Source: Ophiodon elongatus (Eukaryota > Chordata > Actinopteri > Perciformes > Hexagrammidae). Taken from it: DNA of 64,000 bases. Below, piece after piece: positions 1 to 13,869 of this stretch (the first letter of the stretch is position 1; each line of letters begins with the position of its first letter). The notes under the pieces were generated by a model. The model saw only the letters and a list, made by a program, of their open reading frames with translations, was not told where the DNA came from and did not search any database. The translations under genes and the position numbers were made by a program. Location: contig JACSYO010001874.1 in NCBI GenBank assembly GCA_016806645.1, forward strand, positions 333,501 to 397,500, given 5' to 3'.

Positions 1-664
<664 letters not shown>

Positions 665-878
665 TTGTGAACTTGCCAATGACCACACACATAACAGACA
701 ATGACTGTAGGTTGTGTGTTACTTGCCTGCATTTAACTGACTACTAATAGAAGTTGATCAAAGGTAGTCTGTTCATATCACTCATCACACATGCGCGCAC
801 ATACACTTGTCTGGGTCCTACAGGATAATGTTAAGGAGACATTTTTAACATCGCAATTTAGTAAGCATGGGTGGCACC

Positions 879-920
<42 letters not shown>

Positions 921-2741
921 ACACACCACACACCCACACACACACGCACACACGCACGCACCATCTATGGATGTCTCCCCATAACTCGCACACAGTTCAT
1001 GATGATGGAGAGCTGGTGTTTCCCACTTAATGACAGCACAACACTCGCCCACTTCGTCTACCTGTCAGCACTGGCGCGTGTGTGCCTTCATGTCAGTGTG
1101 TGTGCGTGGGGTTTATTAATTCACTCATCTCCTAATGTTGTGCAGCTGGGGAGAAAGAGAAAGAGGGATGAAATGGGGGTAGGGGGAAGGGAGAAGGTAA
1201 GTGTTTGGATGAGAGACAAAAAAGGGTGGAGAGATATTTAGAGAGAGAGAGAGAGGGGGAAAAAAAGGAGACAAAGGATAAGACGGAGAGATGAACGGGC
1301 GGTCCAGAGTGGATGAAAGGTTGAAGTAACGTTGTTTAATCACCTCAGCTTCTGCTGTTGCTTCCAGACACACAACACACACTTGTCTAAATGATTAGTC
1401 ATTAGCCAATGAACCCACTGGCAGACAGACAAGCAACGATAAATCTAACAAAACCATCAGCAGTGTCTTGCAGGTACCCTGAGAAAACAAAACACCACTG
1501 ACCAAACACTTTCTAATTTCTATGAACAGCAGGAGGATTCTGCAGCAGCTGCTTCACAGTGAAGCCTTTTTGGAAACCCCATAGCCTCTACAATACAAGA
1601 ACGGTGTTCTCTGTCGCATCAAGACAATCGCAACTCGCAACTTTTTCTACATCTCAAATACTACGAGGCTTTGGAAACACTGGATGTGGGCATGTCCATG
1701 CATGCAACATGCTGCACAAGACACAGGCTATCTAACACCACTGTCTGACTTGGTCTGGAAATACTTCTGCCGCTAATAAAACGGGCTCCTCGCTCAGAGC
1801 CCCAGAACTGCATACCAAGGTTCAAACACACATTTCACAAAGTCGGAAAATACTATTCGTCTCCAAAATTATGTTATTATTAACCACATGAAATAAAATG
1901 AATAAAGCAATTGCTGAAATCAAGACAGAAAAGAATCAATATTGTTGTAATGCAATCTCCACATTGCTAGTCCAATGAAAACAGCCGGCCTCCTGAAACA
2001 CAGCCACGGTTCACTTTGGGTCTTGAGCCCTGGTTTGACAACACTGCTTTAGGCTGTTTAGACATCTAGCTCACTCTATTGTCCTGCCTGACTAGACAGG
2101 GTTTCCAATCCAACGAAGCAGGGGCCTGGTCCCAATGGCCCAGCCCCACAGAGCTGCTGCGACGCTAACACACTTACACTCGTACTGTATAATGTAGTGG
2201 CAGAACCCAAGACCTTGGCATCATGTAGTGCAACGGGTTGAATGGCAACCAGACGGCCAACAAATACACATGCACAGCACAGAGGAAGTGCCTGTGCCAC
2301 CCGTAACCTGATCTCTGTGCACAGCTTTAGGAAAAGTGACACACAAAGGACAAAATGTATAGAAACAATGAGGGGGAGTGAACAAAATGTGAGAGGGACG
2401 AGCAAAACAAGAAAAACAGCTGAAGGGTGGGGGGGAAAGAGAAAGAGAGAGAGAGAGAGAGAAAAATGAAGGGGCCCCCTTGGGGCCGGTGGTCCATTCA
2501 AAACATAGTAGGGGGTGCATTCTTCCTCCTCTCTCTCTCTGGCATTTGCCTTTTAACTCCTCAGTCACACACCTTGCGCACCATGAGATCAGGACCAATG
2601 GGGGAATGTGTGTGCGGGTGTTTGTTTGTTGTGCTGGATATGAGCAAGACTGCGCATTCATGTTCGACAGTACGGTGTGTTTGTGTGGTCTGTGGGAATG
2701 TGTGTGTCCATTTTCAGGCTGCAGGTGAGCTCTGCTCCAGA

Positions 2742-2743
<2 letters not shown>

Positions 2744-2815
<72 letters not shown>
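2744..2815. repeat. (GT)n microsatellite, 72 bp
   Basis: Uninterrupted GT dinucleotides. Confidence 0.99.
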
Positions 2816-2816
<1 letters not shown>

Positions 2817-3178
2817 CCCAGCCCCGTGTGCGCCAGGTTATTTCTTGTATGCGTTTTCCACATGGGCTTATGCCCTTTTGTATGTGTAGTACGACTGCGT
2901 GGGTGTGCTTCCAAGGCAGGAGACAGAAAAAGTCTGTTTAATCCACAGCAGCCTTGGACACACCAGCGCAGCATGCTAACACAACTGTAACACGCGCACA
3001 GAAACACACCGGCTCGGGTGTGTTTACGTGTGTTGTGGAGCTGCCTCGATACCACACATGGGCAATCCATCCACCGCATCACAGAGAGCAGGATACAGCA
3101 AATGGAGAGGAGGATGGGAAGATGGATAAACGGTAAGGGAGCGGGATGCATGATGGGAGGTATGGAAGAGACAAGAAG

Positions 3179-3210
<32 letters not shown>

Positions 3211-6200
3211 AATGTATTTCTCAAAACACAGACATTCACTCTCTCACACTTGTAAAATGACCTTCTGTTAATAACCAATGTGATCAATTTTAACTACTGT
3301 ACCAAGAATCCGCCATTACTCTACATGCCAACAGCTGTGATTCCATTCGGCCTGGTATTTAAAATAAAATAACCCCCTGTAAAGGTGTCATCTGTTCACA
3401 TGTCCTCCCAAAATGCATACAGCAACTATATTCTGAATATTACCATGGAAACTGAGCAGGTGTTTGAATAACCATGAGAACAGTGATCCTGATCAAACAA
3501 GAAGTGAGTGTTAAACTTGATCAAATGATGAGACCGTGGAGCACCAGAGATATGTTTTGAGTCACGCATTACATTGTAATAAACGTTCGTTTTCTCCCTT
3601 GGAGCCATTTTGTAATTTCTGGGGTCTGGCTCATATTTCCACCCACAATCCACAGAGTTAGTGGCACGTCATTGCAAAAACGTTACACCAAATAGGTTAT
3701 GGCGTAAACAGACCTGCCTCTGACAAATAAATAAAATGTATGTCTTTCATGTTCATGCATGTCATGAACACCAACTTAATCAACTTAAACAACAAATTAT
3801 ATTATATCATAGTAAAAAAAAAAAAACACACCAATAAAGTACTGTTATATGTGGATGAGGTATATGTCTTTTTTTGTGCCATTACATTACATTGTTGTTG
3901 TCATTAAATTGTGACCTGGCCCTCAAGCTTGTCAAGCGAATTCTAACTGAAGGCTTGTTTAAAGAGCATTTTAATACATCTCCGAATTGATGGCACACTA
4001 CAAAGTTGCACAAATCCGTGTACAAAAAGAAATGATACACAGGGAAGAAAGGTTGGGAGCGTGATTCTAACTTATAATGGCGTGAGTACACAGCATGCAC
4101 CACAACTCCCCAGGGACGCCCCCTCCGCACGCTTTCCCTCCTGATCTCTCCCTCCCTCCCGCTTCTCCATCTTTGCTCCTTCCCTTTCATTTGAACACCC
4201 CTCGCCTCAAACAAGGCCTTCAGCTGGGTGGGGACATCCCTCGAACAGTGCCAGGTAAAAGTGCCAGAGAGTCAGCGCACGGAGAGAGGGATGAAAAGAA
4301 TGAGTGAAAGAACAGAGGGAAAGAAATCCTAATGACTGGCCGACCCCCCCACCCCCCCTACCGCTCCCTCAAAATAAACAAGGGGCACAAATGGAAGGAT
4401 GTGGGCAGAGGTACGGCACTGAGTCTGCGGAGGTAGAGGAGAGAGCCAAAGGAAGACGGGCGAGGAGGTGGAGGGGCTGTAGGTACAGACGTGATGGTTA
4501 GTCTGTGTTTAACAATAACTGGGGAGGAGAGAGTACTGAGAGAGGAAGAGAGGAGGGAAGGTGGGGAATGGAGCAGAAAATGAGTGAGATGGAGAAGGGG
4601 AAAAAAAAAAAAACACGAGACAGTGGCTGTTTATTTCCATAGTGACGAGGCGAATGAAAAGCAGGACCAAGAGAATAAACCGCGGCATGATGGGAAATTA
4701 AAAAAGCGGGTAGCAAAAGCTGGAGAGAGAGGAAAGGACGAGAGAAAAGTAGCTTTTCACATCTCTGTTGAAGGCTACTTAGTTTCTTTGAGTGTTGTGG
4801 TTTTATTTGGATATCGGCTACTTGTTGTGTGACAGGTGGTGCAGGGATTTCAAGATTATTCCAGTGATAATACTGTGAGTCATGCCAGATAAGAATATCT
4901 GCTCAATGCAAAAAAATGTAAATGTAATGGGAAAGACGAGAGGAGTCAGTGTGAAATAAAAAAAAAAAAGGGGGGGAGGGAAGGAGAGAAGCATGAAACC
5001 ATAATTCAACAGAATAGATAGAGGAGGGATGGAGTGAGGGAGGACTGCGGGTGGGGGGGCTGATGAAGGGACGATGCAGGGGGCCGAGATCTAAGCCGTA
5101 CCACTCCTCCCTACACTCTTACCTAGGAAAAGAGGGATTTGCTCTCCCTGGGAGGGCTGGAGGGAGGCGGGGAAGGAGAGATGAGGAGAACAGGAGGACC
5201 ACTAAGAGAGAGGGGGGTTTGGGGGATGGGAGGGGGGGGGGGTTAGAGGGAGTACTGGGGATAAAGGCAAAACAGATCAAGAAGGAAAAAAGAGGAAGAT
5301 ATATCATGAAAATCATTCGAGTGAAAAAAAAGAAAGTCCCCACCGCGCTCACCCTGTTACTGATGCTCAGGAGACCGTTTTAATGTGGAGACGCAGTGGA
5401 ACAACATTTTCAAAGCCTAGGTCCACACTCACATAATGCAAAATTCTGTCTATTATCTTTCTTAGAATAAGAATCCCGCATTCCGCACCCCCCCCCCCAA
5501 AAAAAAAAAAAAAAGAACAGTGCAGGAGCAGAAGTAAGAAGAAAATCAACGTGCTGTTATACGCATCCATGTTGTCTGGTGCCTTTACTGCCGTTTGTAG
5601 ATGTATGTGTTTGTACTAAAGATCTCCAGAAAAAAAGGAAAAAAAATGCATTAAACATGAATCCTTATTCACAGAGCAAGTCCCTTTGTACTTTGTACAT
5701 GCATAAATTATCCTGCTGACAAATCACTGCTCCGCGGTGTTGAGGCGGACAAAACCTTGTTCCAGTTGGAACACATCAGGTGTCTTTTGTTTGCTGGCTT
5801 TAAAGTGACCTTTGTAGGAAGTCTCTGGTCACTATCCCAGGGGGGATAATGGGAAAATATGGAGAGAGAGGCAGCTTGTACTGACATGAGTCCCCTAATG
5901 GCTCGACCCAAGACCTCCCCATCACCTCCCTGAACAACCCCGTTTCTCTCTCACCTCCTTCACTGACTGAACTGTTCCCACAGTGCCTTTACTTCTAAGG
6001 TCTTCTCTGCACGGTGTCCTCCCGCTAACAACCTTCTCCTAACTCCTTGTTTCCTTGCCGCCTTCCCCTCTTCTAACCTCATGTTGTCTGTTTCTCGTGC
6101 CATATTTTCTGCTGCTCTTGATAACAATGATTCTACTTTTATTTCTCCACCTCTGTTTGCAGATTTTCTTTTAAATAGTTTCGGTACTTTTTTGGTTGGT

Positions 6201-7424
6201 ACCCTTGTTTTATAGTACAGTATCATTAGCTTGCTCACTTGAGGAAACTTTCTTTAATGTCTGTTTCACTTCAGCTGTGTATCACAAAATCAGTACATTG
6301 TGTAAGATGGGGTGGGAGCTCATCGTCACAGACCATGCACTGTAAAAAGTGCTTTTGTCGTCCATGTGAAAGCTGTAGCTGCATATTTCAAATTGCACTC
6401 CCGTCTCCGCTGCTCACACCGGCCACCTTCTTTATGGGGGACTGCAGTTGAAGTGCATTCTGGGAGATGACAGGCTTCTTTATAATCTACTAGCAGGCTT
6501 TCACAGCTGCCTGTCAGCTACCCAACAGACATGTACGCACGCCCGTACGGAGGACGCCAAGTGGCACTGAAAGGATTCTGTGTGTGAGAGAGAGATGGAG
6601 AGACAAAGACCTCGAGTCCTGCCTTGTATAACTTCAAAAAACTAAATCCTGGTCCCCTACTTTTTCCTCAAGACATGTAGACTGCTTTTTCCAGGAGCCC
6701 CTAGTGTATCCCTCCATCCCTCTCTCCCTCTCGTTTCTCCCTCTCTTTCGCTGTCGTTTCTTCCCAACTCAAAACTCAATTAGTAAATTAGTTCCAGCTC
6801 GCCAAGCGTTAAACAGCGGCCTGGGACCGCGTAAACACACACTCCACACTCCATTAGGGCTCCGCGAGCGCCATACAACCCAAAAACCCTTGGTACACAG
6901 GTACACACATGCACACTACCAGAGTAATTAATTTCTCCACTCACAAAGGATATGCACACGAACACAAACACGCCAGCGTATTTGTGGTGTGCCTGGTCAT
7001 TGTCCCAATCGCCATATCTTTTGAAATGGAAGCGGAAAAATGCAACGCAAGACAGACGGATTTTTCACGTTTCCTTCTGCTTCCGTGCGTTCGAGACTCC
7101 AAATCTAACCTTCAGTATGAAGTACGAGAGAGAAAGAGAGGGTGAGAAATAAGAGTACGGGGAGATATTTAAATGATGGACTGGGACAAAATAACCAAAA
7201 TTGAGCATCAAGCGCCTTCAAACCCCTCCCACAGACAAGTGAAGTTACAAACGTTCCCGTGCAACCACCCACCCACCCACCCACACACACACACACACGA
7301 GTGCCCAGCACTAAAGTACGACTGAGCTGGTTAAAAGCAAGCCTTCATGGTCTTTAAAAATTAAAACACACACGCTCAAGCGCTCAGTGGTGTATTTTGA
7401 CAGTGTGTGATGACCGTGGGTAAA

Positions 7425-7505
7425 GCACTTAAGCTGCTGTAATTAGGCTGATCGCAGTGGCGACAGAAGATGCTTTCTTTCATCCCCTCACTTCAGAAAC
7501 CGGCA
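7425..7505. promoter_or_regulatory. Candidate conserved non-coding element
   Basis: Complex, non-repetitive block inside the large intron with a homeodomain-type core (CTGTAATTAGGCTGATC). Such blocks are common in introns of developmental zinc-finger genes. Conservation itself cannot be seen from one sequence. Confidence 0.2.
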
Positions 7506-9762
7506 GGACACACTGAGGCACACTGACACAAGGAAAATACACACACACGGCTGATATGTGTGTTATGGCCGAGCGCGGACCCAGAGGGACAGATGCATTA
7601 CGCGCTAACATGCGAAGACACAGAAAGACAGGTTAACACACAAACACAGCATGCGGGGGAGTCACAACAGTGACATGCAGACAAAAAGCAGCTTGATCTC
7701 CGTCATGTAACAAGCGTTGACGGTATAAAACAGAAATCTCTCTCTCTCTCTCCCTCTCTCTTTCTCTACCTCCCTCCCTCTCTCTCTCCCTCCCCCTCTC
7801 CATCTCTCCCTCTTGGTCTTGCTTTACAATTCACCCGTTTCCCGCATCTCTTTGGACACGCGTGTGAAAAGTAGAAGATGAAGGACGGCAGACATCATCT
7901 TCAGATGTTTTTCGTAGACGTGATACCGTTTGATTATTAACGATAAGCCAGCATCGCAAGGGTGTGCATTTTCCCAGAAAACCACATGTCAATCAAACAG
8001 AGAAGTTTCAGTGTCTGTAGGTGTCACTCTTGCCAGCTCTCACTGCTCATGTTAACTCCCCAGCGTTCGCTGTTGTTGAGCAATAAAAGCTTTCATGAAC
8101 CGGGTACGGATGCAGAATCAGCATCGCTTGACATTCATCGGCAAGTCACAGCAATTTCTATTCACATTTTAATATCGTTTTTGAATGTTTGAATACTTTT
8201 TAAAGACCTGCGGACAACCCGAATAGGAGGGGAGCGAAAGGGCACAACAGAGACAGGCAAACAAGAATATAGCCAAGTAAAAGAAATAAATACGAGCACA
8301 GGTTTGCGAGTGAAAGACTTATGAGAAGGAGAGAAAGACGGCTGGAGAGAAAATGAAAGAATAACAGAGAGAGAAAGAGAGGCTCAGTGGAGCTGAGCCA
8401 GGGCTGAACAAAGAACTACAGTAACAGTCCACTGGCCTTACAGCTGCTCTCTGCACACACACTCCCTGGGCTCTGGCTCTGGGTATGTAGTGTGTGTGTC
8501 TGTTTGTGCTGCTGTGTGGGTCCCCATAGGTGTCCACCCTTTCAGCAGTTGGACTGCCAACTCATAACCCCCCCCCCCCTCAAACCCCAGCCCCTCCCGC
8601 AGAGAAGAGAAGGGGAGGGAGAGAGAGGGAGGAGCTCAGAGGAGAAGGAGGTGAGGGGCGGGGGGAGAGAAGAAAAAGAAGGATAGACGGAGGGAGTGAA
8701 AACATTTAGAGTAACCAATGTCTGTATTAAACAAGATCAGCTCGGATGAGGTGTGTACCCGTACTAGCCCGTGAAGTCGAAACGTTGAGGTAGGTACTTG
8801 TAATTCGCTGCAGAGCTTGTAAAACTGCTGGAGCATTCAGCTGGAAAGGTTTTATCATTTGCAACACAACAGGAATCAGTACAACAGTTTTCTAATTATG
8901 TCCCAATTAGAAGACGGTTATTTCCTCCATCTTCTAGTCTGCTGCCATGTTTCTCCCGTTTCCCTCTCTGCCGCTTCATGTTCAGCGGCGCCGCGTGAAG
9001 CATTAATTCCTCTTTTAGTTTCAGCACAGTTTAACGTTCCGCCATGAGTGACAAAGACGACATTGGGTTGTTCCGTAAACGGCCTTCAGTCGGATTACTG
9101 CCACTCTGCGACTTTCTCAACTAGCTCGGTGCGAGCGTGCTAACAAGTCACGTTGATAGATGGCAACGGGGCTGCACATTAAAACAGCAAGGCTGCTAAT
9201 AAGAGTGAACTCTCATTCAGCGAGCGTGTTTCAATATTGCAAGTTAGCCGTTAGCTGTCATTTGGAATACACGTCAAGCACCAGAACAAAAAGTAATCAA
9301 TGTTGTTATTGCTCCCCACTGTCGGAAAAAGTCAATGTTGTTGGTAGTCAATTTGAGAGGAGGAGGAGAGGAATGCTGCCCCGTGGCCTTAAAGGAGCCA
9401 ACATAAATGCAGTTATGAACATGTCATAACCTTTGTTATCAACTCCTCTAATTCTGAGATTGAAGATCCATTGCTCAGTCAAGAGCTGAGATCAATATAT
9501 TATTTTGAATATTATACGTAGCCCTAACTCACTTCGTAATAAAAAATAATATTACACAATCATTAATAAGGGATCAGCGTGAATGTCATAGATCCAGTTC
9601 CATCTGTCGAAACTCTGCTAAAAACTGTTGAACGTCATACTGCTCTCTCTTCCTCCCTCCCCGTTACTCTCACATCTGTCCAACAAAGCCGAAATAAATG
9701 CCAAAGAAAATGATATATTAAATTTAAATTACAACACAGGACTATCAAAGAAAGATCATCAT

Positions 9763-9765
<3 letters not shown>

Positions 9766-9819
<54 letters not shown>

Positions 9820-9828
9820 AGAGAGAGG
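9766..9828. repeat. (CA)n then (GA)n compound microsatellite
   Basis: CA dinucleotides to 9816, then GA. Confidence 0.98.
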
Positions 9829-10415
9829 ACCCCCTGCAGTTGTAATTAAAATTGTCCTTGACAGTAAGACATAGTGCTTTCACACTCTTGGACCCTTGAA
9901 CATCAGGACTATTTAAATACACACAGACACACGCACACACACACACAATCGTTTTTGCATATACCATACCTTTCCACATCAACGTTTCATGGTCCATCTG
10001 GCGAGTCCGCGCACGCACGCACGCACACACAATTTGCCACACCTGATGTTTTTCCACTTGCCTGTTTTCTGTTAGACAGAGGGCGTCAAGATCAACTAAA
10101 AAAAATGTGTGTTCACGATTACTTGGAACACAAGCATGCACTTGTGCACATATGCACAGAAAAAAATGTGTACAAAAACACACATTTGTATACACAGGTG
10201 CACAAGAATGATGAGAAATTAAAAAGGCTCAGCTTTAAAATGTTCTCTCACGGTTCCTCCACAGTGGGTGCATCTCTGCTTTTTATTTTTCCACAGTGAA
10301 AAACCCCTGGAAGCACTGCCTTCCGCAGTGAGTGTGTTAGTGTTACAGGCCATGTCTGTATGTTAAGCCTAGTGCTACTGCAGCGCACTGGGACTGCTGT
10401 GTGTACTGTATTCAT

Positions 10416-10416
<1 letters not shown>

Positions 10417-10461
<45 letters not shown>

Positions 10462-10496
10462 AGGCAGAAAGTGTGTATGCGAGCGACCAACGGAAT

Positions 10497-10554
<58 letters not shown>
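10417..10554. repeat. (GT)n and (GA)n arrays
   Basis: GT at 10417-10460 and GA at 10499-10554, separated by 38 bp of unique sequence. Confidence 0.98.
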
Positions 10555-10558
<4 letters not shown>

Positions 10559-10934
10559 TGGTGAGTTGTGTGCATCTTCATCCTTGTGTGAGTGAATGTG
10601 TGTACATGTGTATGTTCGGTCCAGGTGCTGGGACCTGTGTGTGTCCCAGGGCAGGGAATGCAGGGGTCCCTGGACTCTCCTCTACTTCCTGCTAACGAGA
10701 CACACACACACACATCGATCAGGGTAAGGAAGAGGGTCGCTCTGCACCCCGTTAGCCAACCGCTAAGGACTGAGCGCCTTAGGGCACATCACCCCCCCCT
10801 CCCAGCCTGAGCCTATGCACACACACACACACACACACACATATACATACATGCAAACACACAGACATGTCATCTGAATTCAGGCCAAGAGCAAGGCGTT
10901 GGTGCTGCCGCACATAGTAAAAAGGCAGGTTCAC

Positions 10935-11125
10935 TGCTGGACCATGAACAGTTTGCCATGGCAACAACTGATGATGAACAGAGTACCATAGCAACAACTG
11001 ATGGTGCACAACACAGTACCATAGCAACAACTGATGGTCCAGAACAGTGTACCATAGCAACAACTAGTAAACAATGCACAATAGTAACACCCTTGCAACA
11101 ACTCATAATGAACAGTGTAACATGG
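10935..11125 (+). repeat. Imperfect 33-bp minisatellite of X-box-like motifs
   Basis: Successive units share CCAT(A/G)GCAACAACT. The GCAAC cores end at 10965, 10995, 11028 and 11061, i.e. spacing 30, 33 and 33 bp, followed by more decayed copies to about 11125. The first copy holds GTTTGCCATGGCAAC, close to the palindromic RFX X-box; the others keep its right half. Confidence 0.85.
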
Positions 11126-11409
11126 TATAACACAAACGTCGTTAGCTGTTGATTTAAAAAAAGCAGAAGAAATTCATTATTTTCTTGTATCTATGTCATG
11201 TAGTTGCAATATGTTCTCTTTGTTATCCAAGCACAATACTGAAAATATAATATAATATATTAAAATTGACTCTGGAACACAACAGTCCCTGCCTCCTCCA
11301 GACACACACACACAAGCACAGGGATAGTGATGAGATTAATGACGAAGGGAGCACTCTTAACATCTGCTCTGAAACCAACCCTGTGTTGGGAGCCATGCTC
11401 AAAATATGT

Positions 11410-11410
<1 letters not shown>

Positions 11411-11482
<72 letters not shown>
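11411..11482. repeat. (GT)n microsatellite, 72 bp
   Basis: Uninterrupted GT dinucleotides. Confidence 0.99.
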
Positions 11483-11484
<2 letters not shown>

Positions 11485-12633
11485 TTGTATCATGGTCACT
11501 CTTGGCGTGCGGCACTGCAGCCAAAAGACCTATATGACATGTTATAACCAACACAGGTCTCATTTATGAGCTAGCATGCACACATCTGTTGTAACTACAA
11601 TGGGCAAAACTGTAAATTCAAGCAACTTTTGGAAAGGTTGTTTGACCATATTTAGCATAGAGTTAGATTCAGAATATGTATTCATTTAAAAAAATGAAAC
11701 GGAATTTCTAGCATGGCAACCCATCCGATCGTCCGTCCGTGTGTTTGTGTCAACAGGTGCAGTGAAAGGTGTGGGCCGAAGCCGAGTTACACCAGCTTTT
11801 ATGTATTCTGTAATTAACACTGATCCCATATTTATTTACTGTTGCAGAGCAGATGTGATTGGACTACAGGGACCGCACATACACACAGAGAGGCAGCATC
11901 ATTAGAAACCATTAGCAGACAACATTAAGTGGCTAACGGCTACAACAACACCAGGCTGTTAAACTTTATGATCATTATTATAGGTTGCTGCCGCTATGGT
12001 AACACAAGGTGTAGAACAGCAACTAAAAAAAATTACGGATGACAGACTGAGAGGGGCCGATACATGGACGGAGAGGGGCCGATACATGGACGGAGAAGGG
12101 AAAATAGAGCTTATGGAGTTGTTGTTTTTTTTATGGTGCATTGTGTCACATTGTGTATGTTTTAGTACATTCGTAATAAGTGTCATCTGTTTGACAGGCC
12201 AATAAGAGAGTCACAGTCTTACCTAACCCTCCAACTCAGATTGTAGACCATACAGACTGTAAAACATGCAATTTAGCTGGGAATAAATTATCAATCATAA
12301 ATGTACAGCATCATTAGGGTTTAAAAATGCTCGGTGTAATAAACTGCATACACATTTTGCTGAGGGGACAATAAAGTCATTAAAGATACATTTAAACAGA
12401 AAAAAAAAGATAATGGTATGGTGTAAGTGGTATTATTAGAAACTAAAATAAGACACATAGGCAGGGGGATGTGCTGAGCGAGGCAAGTATCCATGAGTAA
12501 GCATCTGGGTGAACGAGAGGTTAAAAAAGGAGATAGGAACAGGGAGGCGGGGCTGGAGCTGCTTGGTCTGCTCGTCTTCTCTCTGCCCTAGGCTAAAGCG
12601 AGCCAGAGGAAGAGAGGAGGGAAGAAATGAAAC

Positions 12634-12661
12634 AGAGAGAGAGAGAGAGAGAGAGCGAGAG

Positions 12662-12706
<45 letters not shown>
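12634..12706. repeat. (GA)n-(GT)n compound microsatellite
   Basis: GA run to about 12661 followed by GT to 12706. Confidence 0.98.
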
Positions 12707-12707
<1 letters not shown>

Positions 12708-13869
12708 GCTGCATAATTGTGCCTGTTTGTGTGTATGAATAATTCAGGTCCATGGAGAGGGCAGCCTGCTGCGGTAATGAGGAGGACATGCATTGATACC
12801 AAATATTGCTGGTGGGAAGCTATCGATCCAACAGCCATTTGTCCAAACTTAAATCTGGAAGCCGCCGCTGTCTGCAGCCTTTACAGTGACTAATGGACAG
12901 ATGAGCAGACAGCGAGACGGCTGATGAAAGGGATAGTATCTATAGTGGCATTTGTCTAATGAAAATGTGAAAATTAAAAGAGAAAATCAAGACGGATTCA
13001 ATGCCAGATATAAGTGTTCTACAGTGCCAAATCATCTGAAACAAAAAGTAAAGCACTCAAAGTTACAGGTGTGAGATCTGAGATCGGGAGCATTTCGATT
13101 GCCGCTCAGCAGCTGTCAACATGTCGACGGCGAAACGACAGCGCTAACAGTGCTAACTACAGCAAAAGTGTTGAAAGGGCGAACCATTTTAACCTGAGGG
13201 GGAACTGAAGGGTGGGTACTGTACGCTTCTGCGTCGACGCCGTTTGTCAAGGCGGCATCATGAGCTCACAACGCCGTATGAGAGCAGTTCACGCTCAAAT
13301 GGCCGGCCCGGCAACGTCAACAAAGCAAGGAGAAGATCGGATAAAAAACACACACAGAGAGCGAACGACTTCACTCTCCGCTCAGGTAGACATTACTATA
13401 TAGGTAATAGTTGTTTGCTGCTTTATTAATATTCAGGATGTTAAATACAGCCCCTTTAAGGGTTACCGCCAATACACTGTCTGGCTGTCTTTTTTCCATA
13501 GAAAGACAGGACCCTCATGGTGACAATATTGAGATTCAAATGCTGCTCTCGCATTGGGATTCAATTTCCCTCTTAGATAACTTTATTCAATGAGTATTAA
13601 AAGATGTAAAGGTCTAACAACTTTTACTTACTGACGACACTTTCCATAAAGTCCCAGCTCTTCTTTCCATGACAGAATACCTAATTTCGGTCCGATTTCA
13701 AATCAAATTCACTGAGCACCTTCTTTCCCTGCTTCAGTAACGGTAACAGTTACTTCACATAACAGTCAGCACAAACCGACGGGCACGTCTTCGCATAAGG
13801 TGCATTGGGATGCTAGGTAGGCTAAAGCTAGTCCTGTCTGACCTTGTAATAAACCCTATTATTTGTTAT

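Larger units (their letters stand above)
11126..13869. other. Intron sequence without recognised genes
   Basis: Holds (GT)n at 11411-11482, a 22-bp direct duplication at about 12049-12094 (unit includes GGGGCCGATACATGGACG) and a GA/GT compound array at 12634-12706. The stretch 13000-13440 has unusual CpG content for this window but no recognisable coding capacity. Confidence 0.5.

Noticed and set aside
9635..10195. 186-codon minus-strand frame with Cys/Val repeats
   Set aside because: Made of CA/TG arrays; no recognisable protein.
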